Under the pieces are notes generated by a model. The model saw only the letters and a list, made by a program, of their open reading frames with translations. It was not told the origin of the DNA and made no database searches. Made by a program: the position numbers and the translations under genes. From positions 62,001-126,000 of the forward strand of contig NZ_JBBAYJ010000002.1 of NCBI RefSeq assembly GCF_037153975.1: a stretch of 64,000 nt of DNA, given 5' to 3'. Position 1 is the stretch's first letter. Each line of letters begins with the position of its first letter. Below, in pieces: positions 42,335-50,733 of this stretch. The DNA comes from Aquipuribacter sp. SD81. GTDB taxonomy: Bacteria > Actinomycetota > Actinomycetes > Actinomycetales > JBBAYJ01.

Positions 42335-44278
42335 ATGACCCCACCCGGTTCCACCCTGCCCGGCGGTCGCCGTCGGGCCGCCCGTCTCCTGGCCCCGGCC
42401 CTCGTGGCCGCGACCGCCCTCGCCCTCGTCCCGGCCGTCTCCGCGGGCGCAGCGCCCCCACCGAGGACGTCGGCGACCGACCCCGACCTCGGCCCCGGCA
42501 CGATCGTCTTCGACCCGAGCATGCCGACCAGCGAGATCCAGGCGACGGCCGACGCGATCCACGCCCAGCAGGTCAGCGACGAGATGGGCCCCAACCGCTA
42601 CGCGCTCGTCTTCGAGCCGGGCGTGTACGGCACCGACGAGGAGCCGCTGCAGATGAAGGTCGGCTACTACACCGAGGTCATCGGCCTCGGCGCCGACCCC
42701 GGCGACGTCGTCATCAACGGCGCCGTCGAGGTCTACAACCAGTGCTTCGACGACCCCACGAACCCCGAGTTCGTCGGCTGCTTCGCCCTCAACAACTTCT
42801 GGCGCGGCATCTCCAACCTCACGATCGACGTCAACACCGCCGGGCAGGGCGGCTGCGAGGCCTCGGCGAACTTCTGGGCCGTCTCGCAGGCGGTGTCCAT
42901 GCGCCGGGTCGACGTGCAGGGGCCGACGCTCACGCTCATGGACTACTGCACCGGTCCGTCGTTCGCGAGCGGCGGCTTCATCGCCGACTCCCGTGCCGAG
43001 ACGGTCGTCAACGGGTCCCAGCAGCAGTGGTACGCGCGCAACAGCGAGTTCGGCACGTGGTCGAACGCCGTGTGGAACCAGGTGTTCTCCGGCGTCGTCG
43101 GTGCCCCCGACGACAGCACCTACCCCGACCCGCCGTACACGACGTTCGACGAGACGCCCATCAGCCGCGAGAAGCCGTTCCTCTTCGTCGACGACGCCGG
43201 CCGCTACCAGGTGCGGGTGCCGTCGGCGCGGACCGGGACCCGCGGCCTCACGTGGGCCTACGGCATGACGCCGGGCCGCACCATCCCGCTCACCGAGTTC
43301 TTCGTCGCGAAGCCCGGCGACACCGTCCAGGAGATCAACAACCAGCTCGCGCGCGGCAAGCACCTGCTGCTCACGCCGGGGGTGTACGACGTCGCCCGCA
43401 GCATCTCGGTGAAGCGCGCCGACACGGTCGTGCTCGGCATGGGCCTGGCCACGCTGCACTCCGTCGGCGGGTCCGTCCCGCTCGTCGTCGCCGACGTCCC
43501 CGGCGTCGTGGTCGCGGGCGTGACGGTGGATGCCGGCGAGGTCGAGTCCCCCGCCCTGCTGCGTGTCGGCAAGACGAACGGGCCGAAGGCGGCGAACAAG
43601 TCGAGCGCGAGCAACCCGACGACGCTGTCCGACGTGTACTTCCGCGTCGGCGGGCCCTACGTCGGCAAGACCGACGTCGCGCTCGAGGTCAACAGCGACG
43701 ACGTCCTCATCGACCACACGTGGGTGTGGCGGGCCGACCACGGCGTCGAGGGCTTCGACCGGACCGACGGCACGTTCGGCGACAACGAGCGCTGGCGGAC
43801 GAACATCGGCCGCAACGGCGTCGTCGTCAACGGCGACCGCGTCACCGCGACCGGCTTCTTCGTCGAGCACTTCCAGGAGCACAACGTCGTGTGGAACGGC
43901 GAGGACGGCTTCGTCCTCTTCTTCCAGAACGAGCTGCCGTACGACCCGCCGACGCAGGCGGAGTGGACGGCCGACGACGGCACGCTCGGCTGGGCGGCGT
44001 ACAAGGTCGCCGACGACGTCGAGCGCCACACGCTGTGGGGCGGCGGGGTGTACGTGTTCAACCGCAACAACCCCGACATCGTCACAGCGAACGGCTACGA
44101 GGTGCCCGAGACGCCGGGCGTCGTGCTGCACCACATCATGACGAAGAACCTCAGCGGCCCCGGGATCATCGACTCGATCGTCAACGGGGTCGGCGACCGG
44201 GTCGACGGCATCCCGGACGAGGGCGACCCGGACGACTACGAGAACCCGGCCTACCTGGTCCGCTACCCGCTGCCCTGA
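42335..44278 (+). CDS. Secreted beta-helix protein of unknown activity
   Basis: 647 aa. AAGGAG precedes the ATG and a Sec/Tat-like signal peptide ends VSAGAAPPP. The mature part looks like two beta-helix halves: the first with YNQCFDDPTNPEFVGCFALN and NFWRGISNLTIDV, the second with KHLLLTPGVYDVARSISV, VADVPGVVVAGVTVDAG and a WVWRADHGVEGFDR block. The tandem-helix plan recalls GH55-type exo-beta-1,3-glucanases, but catalytic residues cannot be confirmed, and close relatives are often left without function or misnamed. Four Cys could form disulfides. Monocistronic, with a terminator behind it. Confidence 0.75.
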   Translation: MTPPGSTLPGGRRRAARLLAPALVAATALALVPAVSAGAAPPPRTSATDPDLGPGTIVFDPSMPTSEIQATADAIHAQQVSDEMGPNRYALVFEPGVYGTDEEPLQMKVGYYTEVIGLGADPGDVVINGAVEVYNQCFDDPTNPEFVGCFALNNFWRGISNLTIDVNTAGQGGCEASANFWAVSQAVSMRRVDVQGPTLTLMDYCTGPSFASGGFIADSRAETVVNGSQQQWYARNSEFGTWSNAVWNQVFSGVVGAPDDSTYPDPPYTTFDETPISREKPFLFVDDAGRYQVRVPSARTGTRGLTWAYGMTPGRTIPLTEFFVAKPGDTVQEINNQLARGKHLLLTPGVYDVARSISVKRADTVVLGMGLATLHSVGGSVPLVVADVPGVVVAGVTVDAGEVESPALLRVGKTNGPKAANKSSASNPTTLSDVYFRVGGPYVGKTDVALEVNSDDVLIDHTWVWRADHGVEGFDRTDGTFGDNERWRTNIGRNGVVVNGDRVTATGFFVEHFQEHNVVWNGEDGFVLFFQNELPYDPPTQAEWTADDGTLGWAAYKVADDVERHTLWGGGVYVFNRNNPDIVTANGYEVPETPGVVLHHIMTKNLSGPGIIDSIVNGVGDRVDGIPDEGDPDDYENPAYLVRYPLP

Positions 44279-44309
44279 CGGGCGGCGGCAGGCACGACCG
44301 CACCAGCAC

Positions 44310-44345
44310 GGAGCGCCGGTCCACCCTCGGGTGGGCCGGCGCTCC
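44310..44345. terminator. Bidirectional hairpin between beta-helix and TauE genes
   Basis: Arms GGAGCGCCGGTCCACC and GGTGGGCCGGCGCTCC pair over 16 bp with one G-T pair and a 4-nt loop. It lies between the converging stops at 44278 and 44357. Confidence 0.8.
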
Positions 44346-44356
44346 GGCTGTCGGAC

Positions 44357-45223
44357 CTAGGTCCTCGCGCCGACGCGGTCGCGGTCGGCGCCCCGGCGCG
44401 GGGCGAGCGCCGCGACCGCGGTGACCGCGACGACGAGCAGCGCGACGGCCACGGCGACGGGCGCGGCCAGCCCGAGGACGTCGCCGAGCTCCTGCGCGAG
44501 CACGAAGCCGCCCATGGCGACGACGAACCAGCCGAACGCCCGTCGCAGCACGTCGGCCGGGATGCGGCCGGTCAGCGACCCGCCGGCGAGCGAGCCGAGC
44601 ACGGCGGCGCCGGTCACGGCGAGCGCGAGCGGCCAGTCGATGTCGGTGCTCGCGAGGTAGCCCGCGAGACCGGCGAAGGACTTGAGCGCGATGACGAGCA
44701 GCGACGTCCCGACGGCTGCCGTCATCGGCAGCCCGCCGAGCAGCACGAGCGCCGGCACCACGAGGAACCCGCCGCCCGCGCCCACCATGCCGGTGACGAG
44801 GCCGACGACGGCGCCCTCGGCGAGCACGACGCCCACCCGCAGCCCGCCGTCGGGGTGCGCTCGCACCGCGCGACGGCCACGGATCATCGCGACGGCGGTC
44901 GCGAGCATCATCGCGGCGAGGACCAGCAGCAGGACGGCGCCGGGCACGAGGGCCGCGAGCCGTCCACCCGCATAGGCGCCCGCCATGGCGGCCGCCCCGA
45001 ACAGCAGGCCGGTCCGCCAGCGGACCCGCCCGGCGCGGGCGTGCGGCACGAGCGCCGCGAGGCTCGTCGCGCCGACGACGAGCAGCGAGGTGGCGATCGC
45101 CTCCTTGGGGTCCAGCCCCGCGACGTACACGAGCAGCGGCACCGCGAGGATGCTGCCGCCCCCGCCGAGCAGGCCGAGGCTCAGCCCGACCGCGACGGCG
45201 AGGGCCAGGACGAGCCAGAGCAC
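44357..45223 (-). CDS. TauE/SafE sulfite exporter-family membrane protein
   Basis: 288 aa with about eight membrane helices in two repeats. LGLLGGGGSILAVPLLVYVAG and GMVGAGGGFLVVPALVLLGG are the paired Gly-rich motifs of the TauE/SafE family, which export sulfite, sulfoacetate or thiosulfate-like anions. It is the last gene of a sulfur operon, beginning 2 bp after the rhodanese/MBL gene, and would remove the sulfite made by that enzyme. GTG start. Confidence 0.88.
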   Translation of the reverse strand: MLWLVLALAVAVGLSLGLLGGGGSILAVPLLVYVAGLDPKEAIATSLLVVGATSLAALVPHARAGRVRWRTGLLFGAAAMAGAYAGGRLAALVPGAVLLLVLAAMMLATAVAMIRGRRAVRAHPDGGLRVGVVLAEGAVVGLVTGMVGAGGGFLVVPALVLLGGLPMTAAVGTSLLVIALKSFAGLAGYLASTDIDWPLALAVTGAAVLGSLAGGSLTGRIPADVLRRAFGWFVVAMGGFVLAQELGDVLGLAAPVAVAVALLVVAVTAVAALAPRRGADRDRVGART

Positions 45224-45225
45224 GC

Positions 45226-46593
45226 TCAGCCCGCCACGACGACGAGGCCCGCGCCGGCGGCGTTGTCGAAGCCGTCGTCGACGAGCACGACGTCCACACC
45301 GGCGCGGTCGAGCACCGCCGCGGCGATCGACGCGCGGTAGCCGGAGGCGCAGTGCACCCAGACGCCGCGGTCGTGCGGCACCTCGTCCGCGCGGTCGAGC
45401 AGCTCGTGGAGCGGCACGTGCTGCGAGCCGGCGACGTGACCGGAGCGCCGCTCGTCGTCGCGACGCACGTCGAGCACGTGCGGCTCCTCGCCCGCGGCGC
45501 GGGCCGCGGCGACGTCGGCGAAGGTGACGCGCCGGTAGGAGGCGAGGGCGTCGACCCCGGCCCAGTCCTCGACCCGGCCCGTGGCGGCCGCCGCGGGCCG
45601 CTCGATGCCGATGCGCACGAGGTCGCGCTGCGCGGCCTCGAGGTCCTCGGGCGTGTCGGCGAGCAGGGTGACCGGCGTGCCCCACGGCAGGAGCCACCCG
45701 AGGTAGGTGACGAACGAGCCGTCGGCACCGAAGTTGAAGGCGCCGCGCAGGTGGCCGGCGGCGAACTCGGTCCGCCCGCGCAGGTCGACGACCCACTCCC
45801 CCGCGTCGATCCGCCGACGCAGCTCGGCCGGGTCGGCCGGGGCCGGCGGCGACAGGTCCGGGGCGGCGGGCCCGGCGCTGTTGGCCGGCGCCATGTGGGC
45901 GTAGTACGCGGGGTGGGCGGTGAGGGACGCGACGGTCTGCTCGACCCACTCCTCGACGTCCTGCCGCAGCGCCGGGTTGCTCGTGCGCTGGCTGCCGATC
46001 GTCGAGGCGTCGCCCGAGGTCGGCGTCGCCGCGCAGAAGCTGCCGAAGCCGTGGGTCGGGTAGATCTCCGTGGCGTCCGGCAGCTCGGCCACCAGGCGAC
46101 GGGCGGAGGCGTGCTGGTGGCGCGCGAGGGCGTCGGTGTGGTTCGGGCCGAGCAGGTCGGGACGGCCCGTCGAGCCGTGCAGCAGCGACCCGCCGGTGAA
46201 GACGACGGGTTCGTCGTCGTGGCCCGGTGCGTCCACCGCGTACGACAGGTGCGTGAACGTGTGTCCGGGGGTGGCGAGGGCGCGGACGCGGAGCGCCCCG
46301 GTCGTCCACTCGTCGCCGTCGCGCACGGGGGTGCGCTCGAACGACACCTCGTCGTCGGCGTTCACGCAGTAGCGCGCACCCGTCGCCTGCGCGAGGGCGT
46401 ACCCGCCCGTCACGTAGTCGTTGTGGATGTGCGTCTCCAGCACGTGGGTGAGCCGGAGACCGCGCTCGTGGAGCACGTCGAGGACGCGGTCGAGGTCGCG
46501 CTGCGGGTCGACGGCGACCGCGACGGTCCCGTCGGTGACGACGTAGCTGCGGTCGCCGAGGCTCGGCGTCTCGATGGTGATGACCTCGATCAC
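45226..46593 (-). CDS. MBL-fold persulfide dioxygenase-like protein with two rhodanese domains
   Basis: 455 aa. The N-terminal beta-lactamase fold has THIHNDYVTGG, ATPGHTFTH, FTGGSLLHGSTGRPDL and PTHGFGSFC, matching ETHE1-type persulfide dioxygenases. Two rhodanese domains follow from about residue 255; the first lacks an active-site Cys, the second has HCASGYRAS. The enzyme would oxidise glutathione-like or mycothiol persulfide to sulfite. Start is a GTG overlapping the stop of the single-domain rhodanese (GTGA). The TauE gene follows. Confidence 0.88.
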   Translation of the reverse strand: MIEVITIETPSLGDRSYVVTDGTVAVAVDPQRDLDRVLDVLHERGLRLTHVLETHIHNDYVTGGYALAQATGARYCVNADDEVSFERTPVRDGDEWTTGALRVRALATPGHTFTHLSYAVDAPGHDDEPVVFTGGSLLHGSTGRPDLLGPNHTDALARHQHASARRLVAELPDATEIYPTHGFGSFCAATPTSGDASTIGSQRTSNPALRQDVEEWVEQTVASLTAHPAYYAHMAPANSAGPAAPDLSPPAPADPAELRRRIDAGEWVVDLRGRTEFAAGHLRGAFNFGADGSFVTYLGWLLPWGTPVTLLADTPEDLEAAQRDLVRIGIERPAAAATGRVEDWAGVDALASYRRVTFADVAAARAAGEEPHVLDVRRDDERRSGHVAGSQHVPLHELLDRADEVPHDRGVWVHCASGYRASIAAAVLDRAGVDVVLVDDGFDNAAGAGLVVVAG

Positions 46594-46904
46594 GGCCGGG
46601 CTCCCTTCGTGACGGGGTGACCGGCGGACACCCAGCCCTTCGTGCCGCCGACGACGGACACGGCGTCGCGGCCCGCGCGGCGCAGCACGTCGGTGGCGGC
46701 CTTGCTGCGGTTGCCGCCCGCGCAGACGACGTAGAGCCGGCCGTCGGGCAGCTCGCCGGCGCGGCCGGCGACCGTGGCCAGCGGGGCGTTGAGCGCGCCG
46801 GGCACGTGCCCGGCGGCGTACTCCGACGGCTCGCGGACGTCGACGACGACGGCGCCCTCGCGGTGCGCGCGGGCGAGGTCGGGGATGTCGGTCTCGGGGG
46901 TCAT
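46590..46904 (-). CDS. Single-domain rhodanese
   Basis: 104 aa. VVDVREPSEYAAGHVPGA and the active loop VVCAGGNRSKAA with the catalytic Cys. It would carry or transfer a persulfide sulfur atom to the downstream enzyme. ATG has GGAGGAG 6-7 nt upstream. First gene of the sulfur operon, divergent from the GntR regulator across a perfect 14-bp palindrome. Confidence 0.9.
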   Translation of the reverse strand: MTPETDIPDLARAHREGAVVVDVREPSEYAAGHVPGALNAPLATVAGRAGELPDGRLYVVCAGGNRSKAATDVLRRAGRDAVSVVGGTKGWVSAGHPVTKGARP

Positions 46905-46937
46905 GGCTCTCCTCCAGCGGAACAACGGCACGGCGTA

Positions 46938-46951
46938 AATGTACGTACATT
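46938..46951. promoter_or_regulatory. GntR operator AATGTACGTACATT
   Basis: A perfect 14-bp palindrome centred between the divergent rhodanese operon (start 46904) and GntR gene (start 46983). It is the only strong symmetry in the intergenic region and is AT-rich for this genome, so it probably overlaps both promoters. Confidence 0.75.
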
Positions 46952-46982
46952 AGATGCCGTTGTCCAGCCCTACGCTGGTCCC

Positions 46983-47729
46983 GTGCGAACGCTCGAGCCC
47001 GGCGCGGGCCCGCTGTGGCGGCGGCTGCAGGACGACGTGCGCCGGCGCATCGCCGACGGCGAGTTCGAGGCCGGCTTCCCGGGTGAGCACGGCCTGGCGG
47101 CCGAGTACGGCGTGAGCCGCCACACCGTCCGCGAGGCGCTGCGGGACCTGCGCGGCGAGGGCCTCGTGAGCGCCGCGCGCGGCCGGGCGCCGCGCGTGGC
47201 CGAGGACGGCGCCCTGGTCCAGCCGCTCGGCGCGCTGTACAGCCTGTTCCGGTCCGTCGAGGGCAGCGGGCGGCGCCAGACGAGCCTCGTCCGCTCGCTG
47301 CAGGTGGTCACGGACCCCGACGTGGCCGCCCGGCTCGGCCGCGGCCCCCGGCTCCGGCTGCTGCACCTGGCCCGGGTGCGCCTCGCCGACGACGTGCCCC
47401 TGGCCGTGGACGACGTGTGGCTGCCCGCCGCCGAGACCCGGCCGCTGCTCGGCGTCGACTTCTCCCACACCGCGCTGTACGACGAGCTGCGGCTGCGCTG
47501 CGGCGTCACGATCTCCGGCGGCTCGGAGGAGATCCGCGCCGCCCTCGCCGACGCACCGACGCGGGAGGCGCTCGGGCTGCCGGACCCCGCGGCCGTCGTC
47601 GAGGTCGAGCGCCTGGGGCTCGCCGACGGCCGCCCGTTCGAGGTGCGCCGGACGGTCGTGCGCTCCGACCGCTTCGTGCTCGGTGCGGAGTTCTCGGCGC
47701 GGGAGGGCTCACGGTTGGCCGCTCGCTGA
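46983..47729 (+). CDS. GntR family regulator, HutC (UTRA) subfamily
   Basis: 248 aa. Winged helix with FPGEHGLAAEYGVSRHTVREAL and GLVSAARGRAPRV, then a UTRA ligand-binding domain (LVRSLQVVTDPDVAARLG; LLHLARVRLADDVPLAVDDVWLP; SREGSRLAAR-like end). UTRA regulators bind small metabolites, often sugars or amino acids. Its divergent placement and the palindrome imply control of the rhodanese/persulfide/TauE operon and of itself. GTG start. Confidence 0.88.
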   Translation: MRTLEPGAGPLWRRLQDDVRRRIADGEFEAGFPGEHGLAAEYGVSRHTVREALRDLRGEGLVSAARGRAPRVAEDGALVQPLGALYSLFRSVEGSGRRQTSLVRSLQVVTDPDVAARLGRGPRLRLLHLARVRLADDVPLAVDDVWLPAAETRPLLGVDFSHTALYDELRLRCGVTISGGSEEIRAALADAPTREALGLPDPAAVVEVERLGLADGRPFEVRRTVVRSDRFVLGAEFSAREGSRLAAR

Positions 47730-47876
47730 GCCGACGGCCGGACGTCCGGGCCGCCCTGCCCCCGACCGGCGCCCTACTCACCGAGCGGGCGGGCGGTACT
47801 CACCGGGCGCCTGCACGGCACCGCCGGGTCGCACGGGCTCCTAGCGTCGGGACCCCGACGACACGGAGGCGACACC

Positions 47877-48539
47877 ATGAGCGCAGACCACCCGGCCCGA
47901 CCCGACGTCCCGCCGCAGCGTCGGCGACCGCCCTGGACCGCGGTGTCGGTCGCGGCCGCCGCCGTCGTCGGGCTCGCCGCCGTGGGCGCGGCCCCGGCGC
48001 AGGCCCGGACGGACGTCGAGCGGGTCCAGGTCCCCTTCGGCCGCTTCTACGACAACCTCGTGACCGGCGGCGACGGCCTCGACACCGACCTGCTCCTGTT
48101 CGCGGGCGTCACCGTCGAGGACGTCTGCCGGTTCAGCGACATCGACGAGGTCGCGCTGCGGACCCGCACCACGGGCACGCCGCCCGAGCCGGGCGCGACC
48201 CAGGACGTCGCCGTCGACGACCAGGTCCGGCTCACCCTGTACGACGGTGACGGGCTGTCGGTACCGGAGCTCCTCGACAGCGTCTGCCCGGGCGTCCTGT
48301 TCGCCGGCGAGTCCGTCGAGCCCCTCGCGAGCGGCGAGGGTCTGCTGCGGCTGCGGGAGTCCGCGACGTGGGTCGCGGGCGACGACGGTCCCGTCCGGGT
48401 CGGCCGGGAGACGAACAGCGCCACCGGCACCGTCGTCACCGGCAGCGGCGAGCGGCTCGTGGTGCGCGCCCGCTCGACCGTCACCTTCGAGCCGGAGCCG
48501 GTCGTGCAGGAGACGGTGGTCGAGGTCCTCAACCGTTGA
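47877..48539 (+). CDS. Secreted protein of unknown function
   Basis: 220 aa. The N-terminal region RRRPPWTAVSVAAAAVVGLA ending APAQA is a signal peptide with a twin-Arg-like start. The mature part has two Cys (DVCRF and SVCPG) and a beta-rich, acidic composition without known motifs. ATG with GGAGG upstream. Likely monocistronic. No family recognised. Confidence 0.7.
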   Translation: MSADHPARPDVPPQRRRPPWTAVSVAAAAVVGLAAVGAAPAQARTDVERVQVPFGRFYDNLVTGGDGLDTDLLLFAGVTVEDVCRFSDIDEVALRTRTTGTPPEPGATQDVAVDDQVRLTLYDGDGLSVPELLDSVCPGVLFAGESVEPLASGEGLLRLRESATWVAGDDGPVRVGRETNSATGTVVTGSGERLVVRARSTVTFEPEPVVQETVVEVLNR

Positions 48540-48560
48540 GCGCCGGCGGCCGCGGGCCTC

Positions 48561-48608
48561 TTGACCGCACGACGAGGCCGGGAGCAGAATTCAGCAGCCG
48601 TTGAATTC
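48561..48608 (+). promoter_or_regulatory. Promoter with inverted repeat upstream of MFS gene
   Basis: -35 TTGACC (48561-48566), 18-bp spacer, -10 CAGAAT (48585-48590). Inverted arms GAATTCA (48587-48593) and TGAATTC (48602-48608) overlap the -10 and the start region. Such an arrangement is typical of a repressor site of TetR or MarR type, yet no such regulator gene is adjacent. Confidence 0.6.
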
Positions 48609-48621
48609 GTAGGAGGCCGCC

Positions 48622-50184
48622 ATGCCGTCCACCGCCCCGGCTCCCACCCCGGTCGAGCTCTCGCCCCGGCGGCGCCGCGCGCTCCTCGGCGTCGTCGCCC
48701 TCGCGCTCATGATGGTCGTGAGCGCGGTGAGCGGCCTCAACGTGGCCCTGCCCGACCTCGCGCTCGCCACGGGCGCCACCCAGACCGAGCTGACGTGGAT
48801 CGTCGACGCCTACACCGTCGTGTTCGCCGGGCTGCTGCTGTCCGCGGGCGCTGTCGGTGACCGGTTCGGCCGCAAGGGCATCCTGCTGGCCGGGCTCGCC
48901 CTGTTCGGCGCCGCCGCCGGGATGGCGATGACGGTCGACGACCCGCAGACGCTCATCGCGCTGCGCGGCGTCATGGGTGTCGGCGCGGCCGCCGTCATGC
49001 CCGTGACGCTGTCGGTCATCACGACGTCGTTCCCGCCCGAGGAGCGCGGTCGGGCCGTCGGGGTGTGGGTCGGGGTCGCCGGCGGCGGTGCCGTCCTCGG
49101 CCTGTTCGCCTCCGGCATCCTGCTCGAGCTGTTCGACTGGTCGTCCTTCTTCGGGCTCAACGTCGCCCTCGCCGTCCTCGCCCTCCTCGGCACGCTCGTC
49201 GTGGTACCGAGCTCGCGCGACCCCCACCGCCCGCCGCTGGACCCGGTGGGCGGGGTCCTGTCGGTGCTCACCGTGGCCGGGCTCGTCTTCGGCATCATCG
49301 AGGGCGCCGAGCGGGGCTGGGGCGACGCGTGGACGCTGTCGTCGCTCGCGGTCGGAGCGGTGTCGCTCGTGGGTTTCGTGTGGTGGGAGCTGCGGCGCGA
49401 GCACCCGCTGCTCGACCCGCGCCTGTTCCGCCTGCGCGGCTTCGGCGCCGGGTCGCTGGCGCTCACCGTGCAGTTCTTCGGCAGCTTCGGGCTGTTCTTC
49501 GTCATCCTCCAGTACCTCCAGTTCGTCACCGACCTGTCGCCGCTGCAGGCGGCGCTGTGCCTGCTGCCGCTGCCGTTCGTGCTCATCCCCGTCGCCCGCA
49601 ACGCCCCGCGCGTCGCCGACCGGCTCGGCACGAACCGGGTCGTCGCGCTCGGCCTCACCCTGAGCGCGACGGGGATGCTCGTGCTCACCGGCCTCACGAC
49701 GGACCTGCGCTACTGGCACGTCGCGCTCGGCCTCGTCGTCTTCGCCGCCGGCATGGGCCTGGCGGGCACGCCGTCGACCACGGCCATCGTGTCGTCGCTG
49801 CCGCAGGCCAAGCAGGGCGTCGCCTCCGCGGTCAACGACGTCTCGCGCGAGGTCGGCAGCGCCGTCGGCATCGCCGTCCTCGGCAGCACGATCACCGCCG
49901 TGTACCGCAGTGGCGTCTCGGGCGCGGTCGAGGGCCTGCCGCCCGAGGCCGCGGAGCGTGCGGAGGCGTCGATCGCCTTCGTCCGGCTCGCGGCCGACCG
50001 GCTCGGACCCGCCGGCGAGCAGCTGCTCGACACGGCCGAGGCGGCCTTCGTCGACGCCGCGACGACGGCCTTCGTCGTGGCCGCCGTCGTGCAGCTCGTC
50101 GCCGCGGCGCTCGTGCTGTGGCTCGCACCGCGCAAGGGCCAGGTCCGCGCCTCCGAGCTGGAGGACGCGCTCGCGGGGTCGTGA
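48622..50184 (+). CDS. MFS drug exporter, DHA2 (EmrB/QacA) family
   Basis: 520 aa with 14 membrane helices. Motif A GAVGDRFGRKGILLAG between helices 2 and 3, motif D1 near WIVDAYTVVFAGLLLSAG, motif C GVAGGGAVLGLFASGIL in helix 5. These are diagnostic of proton-driven multidrug antiporters of the DHA2 family. ATG follows AGGAGG. Its own promoter has an operator-like palindrome, suggesting drug-inducible expression. The gene ends 37 bp before TGCCCCCA element copy D. Confidence 0.9.
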   Translation: MPSTAPAPTPVELSPRRRRALLGVVALALMMVVSAVSGLNVALPDLALATGATQTELTWIVDAYTVVFAGLLLSAGAVGDRFGRKGILLAGLALFGAAAGMAMTVDDPQTLIALRGVMGVGAAAVMPVTLSVITTSFPPEERGRAVGVWVGVAGGGAVLGLFASGILLELFDWSSFFGLNVALAVLALLGTLVVVPSSRDPHRPPLDPVGGVLSVLTVAGLVFGIIEGAERGWGDAWTLSSLAVGAVSLVGFVWWELRREHPLLDPRLFRLRGFGAGSLALTVQFFGSFGLFFVILQYLQFVTDLSPLQAALCLLPLPFVLIPVARNAPRVADRLGTNRVVALGLTLSATGMLVLTGLTTDLRYWHVALGLVVFAAGMGLAGTPSTTAIVSSLPQAKQGVASAVNDVSREVGSAVGIAVLGSTITAVYRSGVSGAVEGLPPEAAERAEASIAFVRLAADRLGPAGEQLLDTAEAAFVDAATTAFVVAAVVQLVAAALVLWLAPRKGQVRASELEDALAGS

Positions 50185-50220
50185 GCCGGTCGGCGGGAGG
50201 CAGCTGTCGTCACCGCGGTA

Positions 50221-50240
50221 TGCCCCCACTGTGCCCCCAC
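50221..50240. repeat. TGCCCCCA element, copy D (direct-repeat form)
   Basis: TGCCCCCA at 50221-50228 and again at 50232-50239 in the same direction, 11 bp apart. The block is identical to copy C including the TA before it. It lies in the region after the MFS exporter gene and before the dehydrogenase remnant. Confidence 0.75.
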
Positions 50241-50343
50241 GGCGTCGCAGCCGTCCTCGGCTCCGGCGCCGACCGGTCGACGGGCGCCCCTGACGCCGAC
50301 CGTCGCGACTGGCGTCGCGCGGGTCGGGAGGCACGCTGGACGG

Positions 50344-50571
50344 GTGCGGGCAGCGGGCGTGGACCACAGCGACGGCGACGGACGCCTCGTCGTCGGCGAC
50401 CGACCGACCCCGCGCGCCCCGCGCCCCGGCGACCTCGCGCACCTCGTAAGGCTGGTCGGTGACGGGCGGCTCCGGCCTGCGCTCGACACCGTCCTTCCGC
50501 TCGAGCAGGCCGGTGCCGCCGCGGCGCGCGCCCGGACGGACGTCGTCGGCAAGGTGGTTCCGACGCTCTGA
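50344..50571 (+). pseudogene. 3' remnant of a quinone oxidoreductase/zinc-type dehydrogenase
   Basis: A 75-codon ORF whose last 45 residues (LAHLVRLVGDGRLRPALDTV then LPLEQAGAA and DVVGKVVPTL) match the C-terminal end of medium-chain dehydrogenases, compare LAALVAEGRLRPVVDRTYPL in the complete gene at 53.4 kb. The catalytic and cofactor domains are absent, and the preceding sequence does not encode them in any frame I can see. It is therefore probably a decayed gene fragment; the 30-residue N-terminal part has no counterpart. Confidence 0.6.
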
Positions 50572-50688
50572 GGGGGTGGGTCCGGAACCGTCGGGGGCGT
50601 GCTCATGGCCGTCGGCGACCTGGACCGTCCGCCGCCCGGACCACCCGGCGTCTGGACCGCCCGAGCGGCTCCGCCCTAGCGTGAGCCG

Positions 50689-50733
50689 ATGCAGCCGCCC
50701 GCGGACCGACCGACCGCGGTGGCCTCGTCGTGA
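50689..50733 (+). CDS. 14-codon leader ORF coupled to cardiolipin synthase
   Basis: An ATG at 50689 lies 6 nt after a TAGCGT -10 box (50677-50682), the leaderless spacing. Its 14 codons end in a TGA that overlaps the GTG of the cardiolipin synthase gene. No independent ribosome site is visible for that GTG. The peptide starts MQPPADRP and is probably a translation-coupling leader. Confidence 0.45.
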   Translation: MQPPADRPTAVASS

